A DNA stretch of 64,000 nucleotides from Tenuifilaceae bacterium CYCD (GTDB lineage: Bacteria; Bacteroidota; Bacteroidia; Bacteroidales; Tenuifilaceae), in contig AP027304.1 of the NCBI GenBank assembly GCA_036322835.1, positions 2,108,001 through 2,172,000 on the forward strand, written 5' to 3'. The first letter of the stretch is position 1; each line of letters starts with the position of its first letter. The notes beneath the pieces are model-generated. The model was not told where the DNA came from, ran no database searches, and worked only from the letters and a program-made list of their open reading frames with translations. The position numbers and the translations under genes are program-made. Positions 8,401 to 16,680 of this stretch are shown one piece after another.

Positions 8401-9147
8401 TTAAAAATGCAAATTTAAGTACTCAACAACCATTTTTATAGACTCAACATCCGAAATTTGGTTTACATAATCGGGTAGCGAATTTCCATTAAGTGTTAGG
8501 TTCTCTTTTCGGTAAATCATTTTGCTCTCAACATCCTTAACTCCACTCATATGGAATTCATTTGCCCCAGTATTTACAATACGTTTAATAGTATTAGCAT
8601 TTATTCCGCTACCAGGCATTATTGCAACTCTATTTGCCGCTTTTTTAACAAGTTCACGCAGTAAATCAACGGAGTCGGCAGCCTTATTCTTTTGACCAGA
8701 AGTTAATATATGCGTTGCTCCCGTTTTAATGATATCCTCCAGTGCTTTATAGGGGTCAGGAGTGAAGTCGAATGCTCTATGGAATGTAAATGTTAAGGGC
8801 TTACTCAGTTCAACCAATTCAGCGGTTCTTTCAGTATCCACTTCGCCGTTTGGTAGCAGAATGCCGCAAACTATTCCATTAACACCAAGTTGCTTTGCAA
8901 CGAGAATATCGTTTTTGATTTGCTCAAATTCAATGTCGGAGTAAAGGAAATCGCCAATTCTTGGGCGGATAAGTATATTTATAGCGATATCAACTCTCTC
9001 ACGGGTAGTTTTTATGCAACCATACGAAGGAGTTGTTCCGCCAATAAAAAGATTTTCGCAGAGTTCAATTCTTTTTGCTCCTGCTATTTGAGCGTTTATA
9101 GCACTTTGAACCGAATTGGCGCAAACCTCAAGGGTGAATCCTTTCAC
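8401..9147 (-). CDS. cutC: Copper homeostasis protein CutC
   Basis: A 248-residue TIM-barrel protein. Family motifs: LEVCANSVQSAINAQIAGAK, RIELCENLFIGGTTPS, FHRAFDF, LTSGQK and the MPGSGINANTIKRI loop. It starts with GTG (9145-9147), overlapping by one base the TAG stop of the transglutaminase-like gene, so they are translationally coupled. CutC has been linked to copper tolerance but its true activity is unsettled. Confidence 0.93.
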   Translation of the reverse strand: MKGFTLEVCANSVQSAINAQIAGAKRIELCENLFIGGTTPSYGCIKTTRERVDIAINILIRPRIGDFLYSDIEFEQIKNDILVAKQLGVNGIVCGILLPNGEVDTERTAELVELSKPLTFTFHRAFDFTPDPYKALEDIIKTGATHILTSGQKNKAADSVDLLRELVKKAANRVAIMPGSGINANTIKRIVNTGANEFHMSGVKDVESKMIYRKENLTLNGNSLPDYVNQISDVESIKMVVEYLNLHF

Positions 9148-11789
9148 TACTTCGCTTTTAAAACTTGCTCGCCTAAACCAATGCTATAACCCTCGGAGTA
9201 GAAAATAACTTCGCCTTTTGGGTTGATAACTGTTACTATAGGATAGTTTGTCGACAACGCTTTATTACATCCCTCGGCAATAGCCTTGGCAAGTGTTTGC
9301 TCCTTATCGTATCCAAATTTCGATAAGCTTGGAAGATTGCTAAAGATATTCGGGTTGAAATCTTCGGTCATTTTATCTTTTCCAACCACAAAAACAACAT
9401 TGCCTCCCCATTTGTCGAAATCGGATTTTACAGCGGCCATATCGACCATTAAATGCTTTGTAGGTTCCTTGTTGGGCTCAACTATTGCCACAACAACCGA
9501 TTTTTCTTTAACCAACTCGCCAATTGTTCCGCTGTTTTCTCCTTTTAGGTTAGGGATTGCAGTTTCGGCATTAATTATTCCAGAAATCTGGCTCTGGCTG
9601 TTATTCTCGTTGAACTCAAGGGTTACAGTTGTTGTTTGATTTTCCTTAATCTCAAAATACTTGAACTTGCAAAGTACAGTACCATTGCTTAACCGATTTC
9701 CGGTGATTAACCTGTAAAATCCCGCATCTAGGCTAATTTTTGCAGGTAGATTATTTACGTTGGGGTCTGTTTCAAAATCGAGCGAAACGAATTTACCTTT
9801 CTCCAATTTACCAATGGTGAAATGTGTGTAGTATTGTGGTTTCTGAATTGGAAGATTGTTGCCAAGGTTCAAATTCAACGTGCCCTTAGAAAACACCTGC
9901 TCAGCGGTTTCTTCAAAAACCACATCGTTCCACTTGTCGCGCATTAAGAATTGTGGACGCTTGGTTGATGGTTCAAGCCTAGCGGGGATTCCAAAACTAC
10001 GGCAAGCGGCCACAAAAAATACGTTACGTGAGTATTCATCGGCAACTCTCAACTTAAATACGCTTTCGGGGCTTATCGGAACTTTGTAGTAGTTGCTTTC
10101 CTTATCAATGGTGATATTTTCTTTAATCCACTTCGCAATGCTGTATGGATTGTTGCGGAAGAAGCCAATTTCGTCGAATGTGAATGAGTTTTGTAGGAAA
10201 CTTCTCCAAGGAGTAACGAACTCTCTGCCAATTCTAGGCGAAAGAACGTACTTGTCAAAATCCTTAAAGTCTCTGCTATCAATTATCGAAGGGAAAGAAT
10301 CAACGGTTGCAATGTGGTCCTGCAATGTTGATGCAGTAATATCGTGTAAATCCTTCTCAGATATGCTGTTAAGAATAGCCATTCCCACTGTCAAATCCTT
10401 GCCCTCAAGGCCTTTTATGAAATTGTAGATTTCCTGCCAGTTTCCGCGGCTAAGTTTTAGGTATTTCCATGTTTCATCAATGTTTACTCCTTTTTCCATT
10501 GCAAGGTTTGCCGAAGTTGCAGAGTCTATAAAGGTTGCAATGTACGTGTTACGAATAGCATCTTCTTCCTTTAACCTAGCGTTATTGGCTTCGGCTTTTG
10601 ATTGGTCTGCTTGGGTTACAGGTTGCTCTACTGGAGGCATTAAAGTTAAATCCAAATCTGCAAAGTTTGGATTTTCTGCAATGCTAATAGTTATATCAGT
10701 TGCATCTTTATCGGCTTTGGAAAAACCAATCCTATTATCTTTCGATGCCCATACAATTAAATCGCCAAATCCTGTGGTGAGTGAGCATGCGCCCTCCTCG
10801 TTGGTTTGTTTTGTTCCTATTGGATAAAACTCAGCATAATTGTAGAGTTGAAACTCAATTTTAGCTTCGCTTACAACATTTCCATTTTCGTCAACTACTT
10901 TAATGTTGAGGTTTTTGGTTGGAGCATAGTTGCCAAGCAGGTTGATTTCGGTGAACCATTCCGAATCGGTTAGTTTTTCTTCGTTACCGGTGTATTTGCC
11001 GAATACGAAAGTGCGCATCATCATTGCTCTTTTTGCAGGGCCAGCAAACCAACCCATATTTAGTTCTGGCTCAGGTTCACAAGCGCCAAGGAAGTACCAT
11101 TTGCCATCGACCCAAATTTCAACCCAGGCGTGGTTATCGTCTGTATGCGCCCAGCGTGGAGTGTAAACTTGGCGGGCAGGAATGCCCACAGAGCGTAGCG
11201 CAGCAACTGCAAATGTAGATTCCTCGCCACAGCGTCCAAATGCAGTACGAACGGTGGTTAGTGGTCCCGATGTCCTCTCATCGGTCGATTTGTAGATAAC
11301 CTTCTCGTGGCACCAGTGGTTAACCTCTAGGGCGGCATCGTACATATTCAATCCTTCAAGTCTACCCTTTAGTTCTGTAAGGAATACTTGACGAGCAGAA
11401 TCGGTGTATTCATTATTGATTCGGTAGGGGAGAACAAAATGAAGGAAAATATCCGAAGGAATTTTTTTGCCCCATTTGAAGAACGATTTAGCCTCAAGCG
11501 ATGATTTTATTTGCTTAAGCACATAGTTACTGTTATGCATAGTTAAATCGCTCAATGGCATATAGGCGTAAAGGAACTCAAATCCTTCGCGCTCCTTAAT
11601 GGATAATTTACTATTTATTATTTGGTTGATGTCGGAATCGTGTTCCTGAATCAACTTAATTCTTTCGTTGAATTTTGTCGTTACCTCTTTGCGTTGTGCT
11701 TTAGTGTCAATTAAATGACGGTTAAACCAATTTTGGCAAGAGGTTAGCATTGTGCCTATTAGGATACTGAAGATTACAATTTTCTTCAT
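9147..11789 (-). CDS. Large transglutaminase-like lipoprotein with C-terminal thioredoxin-like domain
   Basis: About 880 residues. I start at ATG 11787-11789 because it gives a lipoprotein signal (IFSILIGTMLTSCQ); the longer reading to 11930 adds 47 unlikely residues. A transglutaminase-like core lies near residues 180-260 with Cys in GRCGEESTFAVAALRSVGIPAR, His in DNHAWVEIW and Asp/Glu after it, so the catalytic triad looks intact. A second, degenerate copy lies near 580-620 (NVFFVAACRSFGIPAR). The last 130 residues (VVVAIVEPNKEPTKHLMVDM, VTVINPKGEVIFYSEG) look thioredoxin-like but without a CxxC. Probably an envelope peptidase or crosslinker; substrate unknown. Confidence 0.82.
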   Translation of the reverse strand: MKKIVIFSILIGTMLTSCQNWFNRHLIDTKAQRKEVTTKFNERIKLIQEHDSDINQIINSKLSIKEREGFEFLYAYMPLSDLTMHNSNYVLKQIKSSLEAKSFFKWGKKIPSDIFLHFVLPYRINNEYTDSARQVFLTELKGRLEGLNMYDAALEVNHWCHEKVIYKSTDERTSGPLTTVRTAFGRCGEESTFAVAALRSVGIPARQVYTPRWAHTDDNHAWVEIWVDGKWYFLGACEPEPELNMGWFAGPAKRAMMMRTFVFGKYTGNEEKLTDSEWFTEINLLGNYAPTKNLNIKVVDENGNVVSEAKIEFQLYNYAEFYPIGTKQTNEEGACSLTTGFGDLIVWASKDNRIGFSKADKDATDITISIAENPNFADLDLTLMPPVEQPVTQADQSKAEANNARLKEEDAIRNTYIATFIDSATSANLAMEKGVNIDETWKYLKLSRGNWQEIYNFIKGLEGKDLTVGMAILNSISEKDLHDITASTLQDHIATVDSFPSIIDSRDFKDFDKYVLSPRIGREFVTPWRSFLQNSFTFDEIGFFRNNPYSIAKWIKENITIDKESNYYKVPISPESVFKLRVADEYSRNVFFVAACRSFGIPARLEPSTKRPQFLMRDKWNDVVFEETAEQVFSKGTLNLNLGNNLPIQKPQYYTHFTIGKLEKGKFVSLDFETDPNVNNLPAKISLDAGFYRLITGNRLSNGTVLCKFKYFEIKENQTTTVTLEFNENNSQSQISGIINAETAIPNLKGENSGTIGELVKEKSVVVAIVEPNKEPTKHLMVDMAAVKSDFDKWGGNVVFVVGKDKMTEDFNPNIFSNLPSLSKFGYDKEQTLAKAIAEGCNKALSTNYPIVTVINPKGEVIFYSEGYSIGLGEQVLKAK

Positions 11790-11869
11790 CTCTGTGAGTT
11801 TTTTAAATAACAAATAAAAATACGCAAAATTTTGAATATTCGAACAATTACAATAGTTGTATGGTATTA

Positions 11870-11895
11870 AAAGAAAAACGTGCGATTTCGCACGT
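11870..11895 (-). terminator. Terminator downstream of recA
   Basis: Perfect 7-bp stem (11878-11884 with 11889-11895, ACGTGCG/CGCACGT) and a 4-nt loop; read on the minus strand it is followed by TTTTCTTTT. A second hairpin (GATGTCTA/TAGACATC) sits at 11912-11931, nearer recA. Confidence 0.65.
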
Positions 11896-11945
11896 CCTTT
11901 AAATCTTGTCTGATGTCTAGTGTTAGACATCTTATATCTGTATAA

Positions 11946-12965
11946 TTAAGCCTTTAGAATCTCTTTAATCTTGGTTTCAATTTCAGCAGAAAGTTCTGGG
12001 TTGTCAAGTATTAGTTGACGAACAGCGTCGCGACCTTGTCCCAAGCGGGTATCGCCGTAACTGAACCACGAACCACTTTTCTTCACAACATTCAACTCTG
12101 TAGCTAGGTCAATGATTTCTCCTGATTTTGAAATGCCCTCGCCAAACATAATGTCGAATTCAGCCTTCTTGAAAGGTGGTGCAAGTTTGTTCTTTACAAT
12201 CTTAACGCGTACACGGTTCCCAGTTGAATCATCGCCATCTTTTATCTGGTTAAGTCTGCGAATATCAACCCTAACAGATGCATAGAACTTCAGGGCATTA
12301 CCACCAGTAGTGGTTTCGGGGTTGCCGAACATCACACCAATCTTATCGCGAAGTTGGTTGATGAAAATGCAGCAGGTGTTGGTTTTGCTAATTGTTGCTG
12401 TAAGTTTACGCAATGCTTGCGACATTAAACGAGCTTGCAAGCCCATTTTGCTATCGCCCATTTCGCCTTCAATCTCAGCTTTTGGGGTAAGTGCTGCTAC
12501 CGAGTCAATTACAATAATGTCAATTGCTCCAGAACGAATCAGGTTGTCGGCAATCTCAAGTGCCTGCTCTCCGTTATCGGGTTGAGAAATTAGCAATGTT
12601 TCAACATCAACACCAAGTTTCTCTGCATAGGTTCTATCGAATGCGTGCTCCGCATCAATAATCGCTGCAATACCGCCTTGCTTTTGCGCTTCGGCAATTG
12701 CGTGGATTGCTAGCGTGGTTTTACCCGATGATTCAGGCCCGTAGATTTCCACAACGCGTCCACGTGGATAACCCCCAATGCCAAGCGCTATATCCAATGA
12801 AAGCGAGCCGGAAGATATTGCCGAAACCTCAGCAATAGCTTTGTCGCCCATTTTCATAATGGAGCCCTTGCCAAAATCCTTCTCAATTTTATCGAGAGTG
12901 GCCTGTAGCGCTTTTAGCTTTTCCTTGCTGACCTCTTTACGATCTTTACTTTCAGTTTTTTCCAT
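11946..12965 (-). CDS. recA: Recombinase RecA
   Basis: A 339-residue DNA strand-exchange ATPase and SOS co-protease. Walker A is GPESSGKTT (76-84), the beta-strand [13 protein letters not shown] carries Walker B, L1/L2 regions [16 protein letters not shown] and [16 protein letters not shown] are standard, and the C-terminal domain is complete. An N-terminal lysine-rich extension of about 15 residues is typical for Bacteroidota. bcp ends 14 bp upstream on the same strand, so they may share a transcript. Confidence 0.98.
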   Translation of the reverse strand: MEKTESKDRKEVSKEKLKALQATLDKIEKDFGKGSIMKMGDKAIAEVSAISSGSLSLDIALGIGGYPRGRVVEIYGPESSGKTTLAIHAIAEAQKQGGIAAIIDAEHAFDRTYAEKLGVDVETLLISQPDNGEQALEIADNLIRSGAIDIIVIDSVAALTPKAEIEGEMGDSKMGLQARLMSQALRKLTATISKTNTCCIFINQLRDKIGVMFGNPETTTGGNALKFYASVRVDIRRLNQIKDGDDSTGNRVRVKIVKNKLAPPFKKAEFDIMFGEGISKSGEIIDLATELNVVKKSGSWFSYGDTRLGQGRDAVRQLILDNPELSAEIETKIKEILKA

Positions 12966-12979
12966 TTAGGGTGTATTTG

Positions 12980-13447
12980 TTATTTTTTTAACTCTGTCAA
13001 TATTTGGGAAACGTGTTCTTTTGTGTCGACTTTATCGAATATATGTGTGATTATTCCATTTTTATCGATAATAAAGGTTGTACGCAGAATTCCCATATAG
13101 GCCTTGCCATACATTTTTTTCTCTCCCCATACGCCAAAAGCCGTCGCAACCTCTTTTTCGGTATCAGCAATTAAGCGGAATGGAAGTGAATACTTTTGAA
13201 TGAATGATTGGTGCGACTTAACGCTATCGGGGCTAACGCCAACAATGTCCATCCCAAGTTTTTGTAAATCCGCATACCCATCTCTGAGACTACATGCCTC
13301 GGCAGTACAACCCGATGTGTTATCCTTGGGGTAAAAGTAAAGTACAAGATTTTTCCCAACATAATCTGCGAGTGTAATGCCCTTCCCATCCTGATCAATT
13401 CCTTTGAAATCAGGAGCCTTATCGCCGATGTTTAATTTTGTTTTCAT
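12980..13447 (-). CDS. bcp: Thioredoxin-dependent thiol peroxidase (BCP/PrxQ)
   Basis: A 155-residue peroxiredoxin. The peroxidatic Cys47 and likely resolving Cys52 lie in DNTSGCTAEACSLRD; the FYPKD stretch before them and GVWGEKKMYGKAYMGILRTTF near the C-terminus are family hallmarks. It detoxifies hydrogen peroxide and organic hydroperoxides using thioredoxin. It precedes recA by 14 bp, pairing an oxidant scavenger with DNA repair. Confidence 0.95.
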   Translation of the reverse strand: MKTKLNIGDKAPDFKGIDQDGKGITLADYVGKNLVLYFYPKDNTSGCTAEACSLRDGYADLQKLGMDIVGVSPDSVKSHQSFIQKYSLPFRLIADTEKEVATAFGVWGEKKMYGKAYMGILRTTFIIDKNGIITHIFDKVDTKEHVSQILTELKK

Positions 13448-13562
13448 ACCATTAAGTTTTGTAAAGTTATAAAGAATCGATTATGGAAATAGAATATTGA
13501 AACAAACATTTATCAACAATTCAACTTTTAAAACTTAACAAACTTTTTTGCAAAAAGTTTTA

Positions 13563-13599
13563 CAAAATAAATAAGCCCTGCTTAGGGTGGCAGGGCTTA
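13563..13599 (-). terminator. Terminator of the EF-hand barrel gene
   Basis: Inverted repeat TAAGCCCTG (13572-13580) / CAGGGCTTA (13591-13599) with a 10-nt loop; on the minus strand it is followed by TTTATTTTG. It lies about 40 bp past the stop at 13637. Confidence 0.65.
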
Positions 13600-13636
13600 C
13601 GGTTTAGGTCTTAGGTTATAGTTAGTTGTTTTGGGT

Positions 13637-15097
13637 TTATTGTGTAAAGAAGTAATCGTTCAGTTCGTAAATTTCCTCGGGTTTAAACGTTGATTTTTCG
13701 TCAAAGTAATCATCAATTGTTTTTAGCAATTCTTGGAACGATATGTAGCCATCGGCATCGCTGTCTATTTTTCTGAATTTATCAGGAATTACGCCTGGAG
13801 TAAATGTTCTGGTTGGAGTCCATATGTTTGCTAATGGGATAAGCCTAATTTCTTTGCGCGATGTTGCGTTGACGCTGCTGAACATTGTAGCCAAGTCATC
13901 GGATGAGAGTTGCACACCCTGATCATTAACCATTGCTCCATCTGGGGTGGAGGGTTCTACATCCATATAATCATATATGCCATCGTTATCTGTGTCGTAA
14001 GGGCAACCGGTAGAGTCCGCAACTGCAACTCCTTCAGGTGTGTCTGGACATAGATCGTTTTTATCAAAAACCCCATCATTATCTTGATCGGCAAAGAAAA
14101 CACCGTAATCGAATTCGCCGGCGTCTGCAAATAAACGTTCAACGAGTAACGCCTTTGGATCAGAGAATAGATCGAGATTTATGCTGAAGTATGTAAAGGC
14201 AAAGATGTCGTTATAATCATTTTTAACAGGATAGCCCTTCTTCTTAGCAATTTCAGCGCTGTAGTTGTCTATCATGTCAGAGAAGGAGTAGTTGACAGAG
14301 GTACCTACTCTGAATATTACTCTATCAGAGAGGTAAAAGTCGAATCCAAAATCAATGGGTATCGTGAAAGTTCGTTGTGAATATTTGCCGTTCTCATATA
14401 AATCAGCACTTGATAGGTCTGTCTCATAATCATTGTCGAAATGAACAATTTTTGCAATTCCAGCATCCGGGCCAGTTTCGCTGTAGTCTCGCATTGTGCC
14501 GTCGGACCAATAATAGTAGTAGTTGGACGGATTGCTGCTGTTTTTCAATTCTAAATTACCTTTTGGAGTGAAAAACATTGTAGAAATACCTACGGCTAAA
14601 AATGGCCTGAATTTTTTTGTTTTGATTAAATGACCAAAGTTGTATTCAAAACTTGCCCCAATCTGAAAAAGTTCAGTTTTGAATGAAGAGTTGGGGTAAA
14701 TTGGATTGCTATAGTCATCAACCGGAAGTGGTTGCAACTGCATTTGCCTTGAAATATCAAAGTTGTGTCCACTTAGTTTTCCATATGTGGCGAATGCATT
14801 AACCTTAAAATTATGTTTTTTCCCAACAAGAGCCGATCCATTGACTTTAAAACCATAATTTCCGTTAATCGGAGAATTTGCTGAATTTTGAACATCTCCC
14901 CAAAAACTCATTACTCCAGTTCCGATTGATATTACTGGCTTGTAAACAGGATTTACCACTTCTACAATGGTGTCAAGTAATCCTTGGTAGTACTCTTCGT
15001 CATCTTGGGCAAAACTAGTCTTACTCGATGATAAAAGGATAAGCGTTAGTACTGCTAGATATAAATATGACCCATATTTCCGAAGTGATTTTGCCAT
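13637..15097 (-). CDS. Outer-membrane beta-barrel protein with thrombospondin type 3 repeats and a C-terminal EF-hand
   Basis: About 486 residues. ATG 15095-15097 gives a signal peptide (YLAVLTLILLSSSKTSFAQ). Residues about 45-320 alternate like a beta-barrel (GFKVNGSALVGKKHNFKVNAF, FRPFLAVGISTMFF). Then come calcium-binding repeats (DQDNDGVFDKNDLCPDTP, DTDNDGIYDYMDVEP) and near the C-terminus a canonical EF-hand loop DSDADGYISFQE. The usual OmpA peptidoglycan-binding domain is absent. It starts 17 bp after the upstream gene stops, implying an operon. It may be an envelope partner of that protein; function unknown. Confidence 0.82.
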   Translation of the reverse strand: MAKSLRKYGSYLYLAVLTLILLSSSKTSFAQDDEEYYQGLLDTIVEVVNPVYKPVISIGTGVMSFWGDVQNSANSPINGNYGFKVNGSALVGKKHNFKVNAFATYGKLSGHNFDISRQMQLQPLPVDDYSNPIYPNSSFKTELFQIGASFEYNFGHLIKTKKFRPFLAVGISTMFFTPKGNLELKNSSNPSNYYYYWSDGTMRDYSETGPDAGIAKIVHFDNDYETDLSSADLYENGKYSQRTFTIPIDFGFDFYLSDRVIFRVGTSVNYSFSDMIDNYSAEIAKKKGYPVKNDYNDIFAFTYFSINLDLFSDPKALLVERLFADAGEFDYGVFFADQDNDGVFDKNDLCPDTPEGVAVADSTGCPYDTDNDGIYDYMDVEPSTPDGAMVNDQGVQLSSDDLATMFSSVNATSRKEIRLIPLANIWTPTRTFTPGVIPDKFRKIDSDADGYISFQELLKTIDDYFDEKSTFKPEEIYELNDYFFTQ

Positions 15098-15114
15098 TTT
15101 GTTGGATCTGTTAT

Positions 15115-16482
15115 TTATCTGTACCATTGCTGGTTCGTGATCATTAATGCTTCCTGAACAGTGATTCTAATCCCATTATTATACGCTGAAACAAAAGCGT
15201 CATTAACTTTTGTCGTATTCCAAATCATCATTCTAAAATCTCGTGCTTCTTTGTATTCAGAGAATGATCCAATGGAATATTTGTACCAGCCTTCGTGCTT
15301 TTCTGTTCTTACTTCATGGGAAATACTATATCTTAAGAAGTATTTTTTAATGTTGATTGGCTTATGTCCAGCCGCAACTTGAACCCTGTAGTAAACCCCT
15401 TTTTCGGGTTCTAGCATATAGGGCAACATGTTAGGTTCGCTTTTAACAATCTTTTTTGGTTTGTCTTTAATTTCCTGATAGCGAATTGGTATTTCAATTC
15501 CGCCCTCAAAGTCAGGTTGTGTAAAACTAGAACTAATATTTTGTCCATCAGAAACAGTCGTGCTAATTGTTGATGCCAGTATTCCGTCTAAATTTTTGGG
15601 ATCCAGATTGCTTAAATCCACATCCTTTTGGATGATATCTATTACCCTTGTGGCATCGTTTATTATGTAGGAGAATTTTCCTAGTATCTTAACGGTAACA
15701 TCACCTTTTCCATCTTCAGGTATTAATCTGTATGATACTATGAATCGAGGATCTGGAGGAAGATTCATCCAAAGGAATTTTGCTTTTTGATCCTTAAATG
15801 TGAAAATAGCATCTTTGGCATCAATAACTTCGGCGCTGAAGCCTGTAGGTATATCTTCCTCAATTTTTGCGAATTTTTCGGTGTTGGCTTTGTTTACAAG
15901 TAATCTTACCATTAGGTCGTTGGCCTCTCCAGTTGGTGATGGTGTTTGCCTAATACAACGAACATTACTTGCAAATAATGAAACGGGTGCTTGAACAGGT
16001 ATGATGTTTTGGAATTCTTTGATATCAACGATTAGGTTGGGATCGATTCTTGTGGATGGATTTATGGTGATGGTGTTCGATTGAACATCGGTAATTTTAC
16101 GCTCGTTATTTACGATGTACGCAAAACTACCATTCAAGTTGAATTCGCCTTTCAGACGTTCGTCAACCTTCACTCTATAGGTGAATTTAACTTCTTTGTC
16201 TGCCGGTATTTTTATCCAAATAAATTTAACTTTTTGTTCTTCAAAGGAGAAATCGCTTAGCGATGATTCAACAAGCTGTGCGGTTAAGCCAAGTGGTAAT
16301 TGTTGTTGGAATCGAGCAAAGCCATCTACATCACCTTTTTTGAGTACTACTTCAACATCGAATTCGGAACCCGCATTAATGGTTGAAGGTGTGTTTATGG
16401 TCATGGTAACATCTGTGCCCATGAAAATATTCATGAGTAGTACTCCAACCAGATTAAATAGCACAAATAATAACCTTAGCAT
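15115..16482 (-). CDS. Envelope protein with two tandem Ig-like repeats and a SPOR-like C-terminus
   Basis: A 455-residue protein of unknown function. After a signal peptide or anchor (LLFVLFNLVGVLLMNIF) there are two related domains of about 110 residues: GFARFQQQLPLGLTAQLVES with KVKFIWIKIPADKEVKFTYR, and KFAKIEEDIPTGFSAEVIDA with KAKFLWMNLPPDPRFIVSYR. Each ends in a FxYIxN turn. The C-terminal 90 residues (YYRVQVAAGHKPINIKKYF, GWYKYSIGSFSEYKEARDF) look like a SPOR-type peptidoglycan-binding module. A structural role at the cell envelope is inferred. The barrel/EF-hand gene follows. Confidence 0.75.
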   Translation of the reverse strand: MLRLLFVLFNLVGVLLMNIFMGTDVTMTINTPSTINAGSEFDVEVVLKKGDVDGFARFQQQLPLGLTAQLVESSLSDFSFEEQKVKFIWIKIPADKEVKFTYRVKVDERLKGEFNLNGSFAYIVNNERKITDVQSNTITINPSTRIDPNLIVDIKEFQNIIPVQAPVSLFASNVRCIRQTPSPTGEANDLMVRLLVNKANTEKFAKIEEDIPTGFSAEVIDAKDAIFTFKDQKAKFLWMNLPPDPRFIVSYRLIPEDGKGDVTVKILGKFSYIINDATRVIDIIQKDVDLSNLDPKNLDGILASTISTTVSDGQNISSSFTQPDFEGGIEIPIRYQEIKDKPKKIVKSEPNMLPYMLEPEKGVYYRVQVAAGHKPINIKKYFLRYSISHEVRTEKHEGWYKYSIGSFSEYKEARDFRMMIWNTTKVNDAFVSAYNNGIRITVQEALMITNQQWYR

Positions 16483-16617
16483 TTCGGCCTAAGTTGTTGG
16501 TTTAGGTTCGGTTTAGCTTTAATTAAGTACAATAATAGTAAATTATTGCAATAGTTAGTGCAGAAAACGCCTAAAATATTGGTCTTTATGATGATTGTTG
16601 ATGATTTTTATTTTAAC

Positions 16618-16651
16618 AAAAGTCTACTAATATACACATTAGTAGACTTTT
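16618..16651 (-). terminator. Strong terminator after the nucleoside kinase
   Basis: Perfect 14-bp arms (16618-16631 and 16638-16651) with a 6-nt loop; AAAA on one side and TTTT on the other make it potentially bidirectional. It lies 30 bp past the kinase stop, and about 140 bp upstream of the start of the SPOR-like gene. Confidence 0.75.
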
Positions 16652-16680
16652 AGATTGTTAATAAAATAATTTAAAAATTT

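Noticed and set aside
9286-11166. Several plus-strand frames across the transglutaminase-like gene
   Set aside because: All lie antisense to a continuous 880-residue lipoprotein with clear domains.
11790-11930. N-terminal extension of the transglutaminase-like protein
   Set aside because: It would hide a textbook lipoprotein signal 47 residues inside the protein; the internal ATG is better.
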